Position numbers and translations under genes: made by a program. Positions 62,263-64,000 of a stretch of DNA of 64,000 nucleotides are shown in pieces. A model generated the notes under the pieces. It searched no databases. It had not been told where the DNA came from and saw only the letters and a program-made list of their open reading frames with translations. Positions within the stretch are counted from its first letter, which is position 1; the number at the start of each line of letters is the position of its first letter. Source of the DNA: Acidovorax carolinensis (GTDB lineage Bacteria; Pseudomonadota; Gammaproteobacteria; Burkholderiales; Burkholderiaceae_C); contig NZ_CP021361.1 of the NCBI RefSeq assembly GCF_002157145.1, positions 2,349,001 to 2,413,000 on the forward strand, read 5' to 3'.

Positions 62263-64000
62263 TCAGAAGGATTGCCAGTCGGCTTCGGCGCCTTGCGCCA
62301 CCAGTGCGGGCGGGTTTTGGCGCTGGGGTTTGGGCTGGGGCGCCGCCAGCGTCTGCCGGGGCTTGGCAGCTTGTGCCGGTGCAGCGGCACGTTGCAGGGC
62401 CGGGCTGGTCGCGGGCGCAGCCACCCGCGCCGCAGGGCTGCGCGACACCAATTGGTCTGCACCACCGGCCAGCTTGAACACGCTGACCGCCTGCGACAGG
62501 TGACCCGCCTGGCCTTGCAGCGCGTCGGCCGCAGCCGTGGCTTGCTCGACCAGCGCGGCGTTCTGCTGGGTCACCTGATCCATCTGGGCAATGGCCTGGT
62601 TGACCTGTTCGATGCCCGAGGTCTGCTCCTGGCTCGCTGCCGTGATCTCGCCCATGATGTCGGTCACCCGGCGCACGCTGCTGACGATCTCCTGCATCGT
62701 CTTGCCGGCCACGTCCACCTGCTGGCTGCCCTGCTCGACCTTGCTGACCGAATCGTCGATCAGCAGCTTGATTTCCTTGGCCGCTTCCGCCGAGCGCTGC
62801 GCCAGGCTGCGCACTTCGCTGGCCACCACGGCAAAGCCGCGTCCTTGCTCGCCGGCGCGGGCTGCTTCCACGGCCGCGTTCAGCGCCAGGATGTTGGTCT
62901 GGAAGGCAATGGAGTCGATCACGCCGATGATGTCCACGATCTTGCGCGACGAGCTGTTGATCGCATCCATGGTCTGGACCACCTGCGCCACCACGTCGCC
63001 CCCCTGGACCGCCACGCCCGATGCCGTGAGCGCCAGCTGGTTGGCCTGGCGGGCGTTGTCGGCGTTCTGCCGCACGGTGCTGGTCAGCTCCTCCATGGAC
63101 GCTGCCGTTTCCTCCAGCGAGCTGGCCTGCTGCTCGGTGCGAGACGACAGGTTCTGGTTGCCCGCCGCGATCTGGCTGGTGGCGCTGGCCATGCTTTCTG
63201 CTCCGCCGCGCACCTCGCCCACCACCTTGGACAGGCTTGCGTTCATGTGCTGCAGCGCCCGCATCAGCTGCCCCGTTTCGTCGCTGGATGCGACTTCAAT
63301 GCGGGAGCTCAGGTCGCCATCGGCCACGGTCTGGGCCACCTGCACGGCGAGGTGGATGGGCCGGGTGATGGAGCGCGTGATGTTCCAGGCAATGACCGCG
63401 CCCGAAAAGATCGCCAGCAGCCCCAGGCCCAGCATCCAGTTGCGGGCCGACTCGTATTGCGCCTGGGCTTCGGCGTTGGCACGGATCGCAACACCGGTCT
63501 GGTACTCGATCAGGCCAAACAGCTGCCCCAGCGTGTTGTCGATGGCGGGCGCGACCTTGCCCACCATGTGCTCGGTGGCCTCCTGGGTCATGTTTTTGAG
63601 GGCCATGTCGAACAGCTGGTTGGTCAAGGGCTCGGCCCCTGCCAGCGCGGCATCGACGCGGGCCAAAGCCACCTTGCCGCCTTCGCTTTTGACCAGTTTT
63701 TCCAGCGTTGCCCGGCCCGCGGCGTACCGGGCACGGGCCTCGGACGCGCGCTTCAACTGGGCCTGCTTGCCCGCTTCATCGGCTACCAGCACCATCATGC
63801 CGGCGGCGTTGGAGATGTCGCGCACATGGCCCAGCATGAAACTGGCGGCTTCCAGCTTCTTGTTGTTGTCATTCACCAGCTGATCCAGGCTCGACTGGGT
63901 ATTGGCCAGGGAGACAAGCCCCATCCCCAATACAACGGCCAGAAACAGCAAAACAACCGTAAAACCCAGCCCCAGGCGGGTGCCGATCTTCAAATTGACC
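62263..64000 (-). CDS. Methyl-accepting chemotaxis protein (5' end at window edge)
   Basis: A chemoreceptor of at least 576 residues: membrane helix near the start ([19 protein letters not shown]), a four-helix-bundle ligand domain (about 40-185), a second helix (about 190-208), HAMP, and the signalling domain with hairpin tip near [20 protein letters not shown]. The C-terminus ends DWQSF, an xWxxF pentapeptide that in other receptors docks CheR/CheB. A TTG at 63993 could be the start, but the preceding codons (GTC AAT) stay open to the edge and relatives usually begin a few residues earlier, so the start probably lies outside. A palindromic terminator follows. Confidence 0.92.
   Translation of the reverse strand, partial: VNLKIGTRLGLGFTVVLLFLAVVLGMGLVSLANTQSSLDQLVNDNNKKLEAASFMLGHVRDISNAAGMMVLVADEAGKQAQLKRASEARARYAAGRATLEKLVKSEGGKVALARVDAALAGAEPLTNQLFDMALKNMTQEATEHMVGKVAPAIDNTLGQLFGLIEYQTGVAIRANAEAQAQYESARNWMLGLGLLAIFSGAVIAWNITRSITRPIHLAVQVAQTVADGDLSSRIEVASSDETGQLMRALQHMNASLSKVVGEVRGGAESMASATSQIAAGNQNLSSRTEQQASSLEETAASMEELTSTVRQNADNARQANQLALTASGVAVQGGDVVAQVVQTMDAINSSSRKIVDIIGVIDSIAFQTNILALNAAVEAARAGEQGRGFAVVASEVRSLAQRSAEAAKEIKLLIDDSVSKVEQGSQQVDVAGKTMQEIVSSVRRVTDIMGEITAASQEQTSGIEQVNQAIAQMDQVTQQNAALVEQATAAADALQGQAGHLSQAVSVFKLAGGADQLVSRSPAARVAAPATSPALQRAAAPAQAAKPRQTLAAPQPKPQRQNPPALVAQGAEADWQSF

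Overview
The window reads as one contiguous piece of a high-GC beta-proteobacterial chromosome, most likely Comamonadaceae and close to Acidovorax. The grounds are gene order (thrS-infC-rpmI-rplT-pheS-pheT-ihfA-merR-tRNA-Pro; rimP-nusA-infB-rbfA-truB-typA; guaB-guaA; rnfH-ratA divergent from smpB), protein style, and a recurrent AGCGCTT...AAGCGCT palindrome family. No plasmid, phage or CRISPR locus is intact here. All identifications come from reading the sequence; no database search was run.

Layout. 1-7.1 kb: purL (partial, minus), map, glnD, and a small SSB-like gene. 7.1-15.5 kb: a minus-strand translation block running thrS, infC, rpmI, rplT, pheS, pheT, ihfA, merR-type regulator, tRNA-Pro(GGG). 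thrS is preceded by what looks like a complete transcription attenuator with a threonine-rich 13-codon leader peptide. 15.5-17.8 kb: aceA, with a second silently diverged copy of its 3' end and a tyrosine-recombinase remnant between the copies, the scar of an integrative element that used the aceA 3' end as its attachment site. 18.2-20.3 kb: an EamA transporter, a frameshifted rraA-type gene and a SWIB-domain protein. 20.4-27.6 kb: an iron island with three Fur-box-like sites (siderophore receptor, piuC, an FMN alpha-hydroxy-acid oxidase, bfd, a 24-residue membrane peptide, tonB-exbB-exbD, hemP). 27.8-31.5 kb: a GlcG/HbpS-like protein, a YccA-type membrane protein, a lipoprotein, rlmD and a small exported protein. 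31.6-38 kb: an Lrp-type regulator divergent from a giant putA, an uncharacterised protein and a 2H phosphoesterase. 38.1-45.3 kb: guaBA, a DUF4124 protein, rnfH-ratA, smpB, and a lipoprotein/ECF sigma/anti-sigma trio. 45.3-47.3 kb: two overlapping genes, each with a one-base frameshift. 47.4-55.8 kb: rimP-nusA-infB-rbfA-truB-typA, with a promoter and an immediate terminator ahead of rimP. 55.9-64 kb: a SWIM/SNF2 helicase, a thioredoxin-like protein, two multiheme cytochromes c and a chemoreceptor running off the right edge.

How it fits together. Most of the window is housekeeping: translation, GTP and purine synthesis, nitrogen sensing, glyoxylate bypass and proline catabolism. The iron island is a coherent uptake unit: outer-membrane receptor, energising TonB complex, ferredoxin for iron release and heme-linked accessories. 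The most interesting parts are regulatory or structural: the thrS attenuator, the rimP leader, the aceA attachment-site scar, the tandem aceA operators, and palindromic repeats carried in frame inside coding genes. Three one-base losses in G/C runs (19.49, 45.89 and 46.55 kb) could be real decay or sequencing error.
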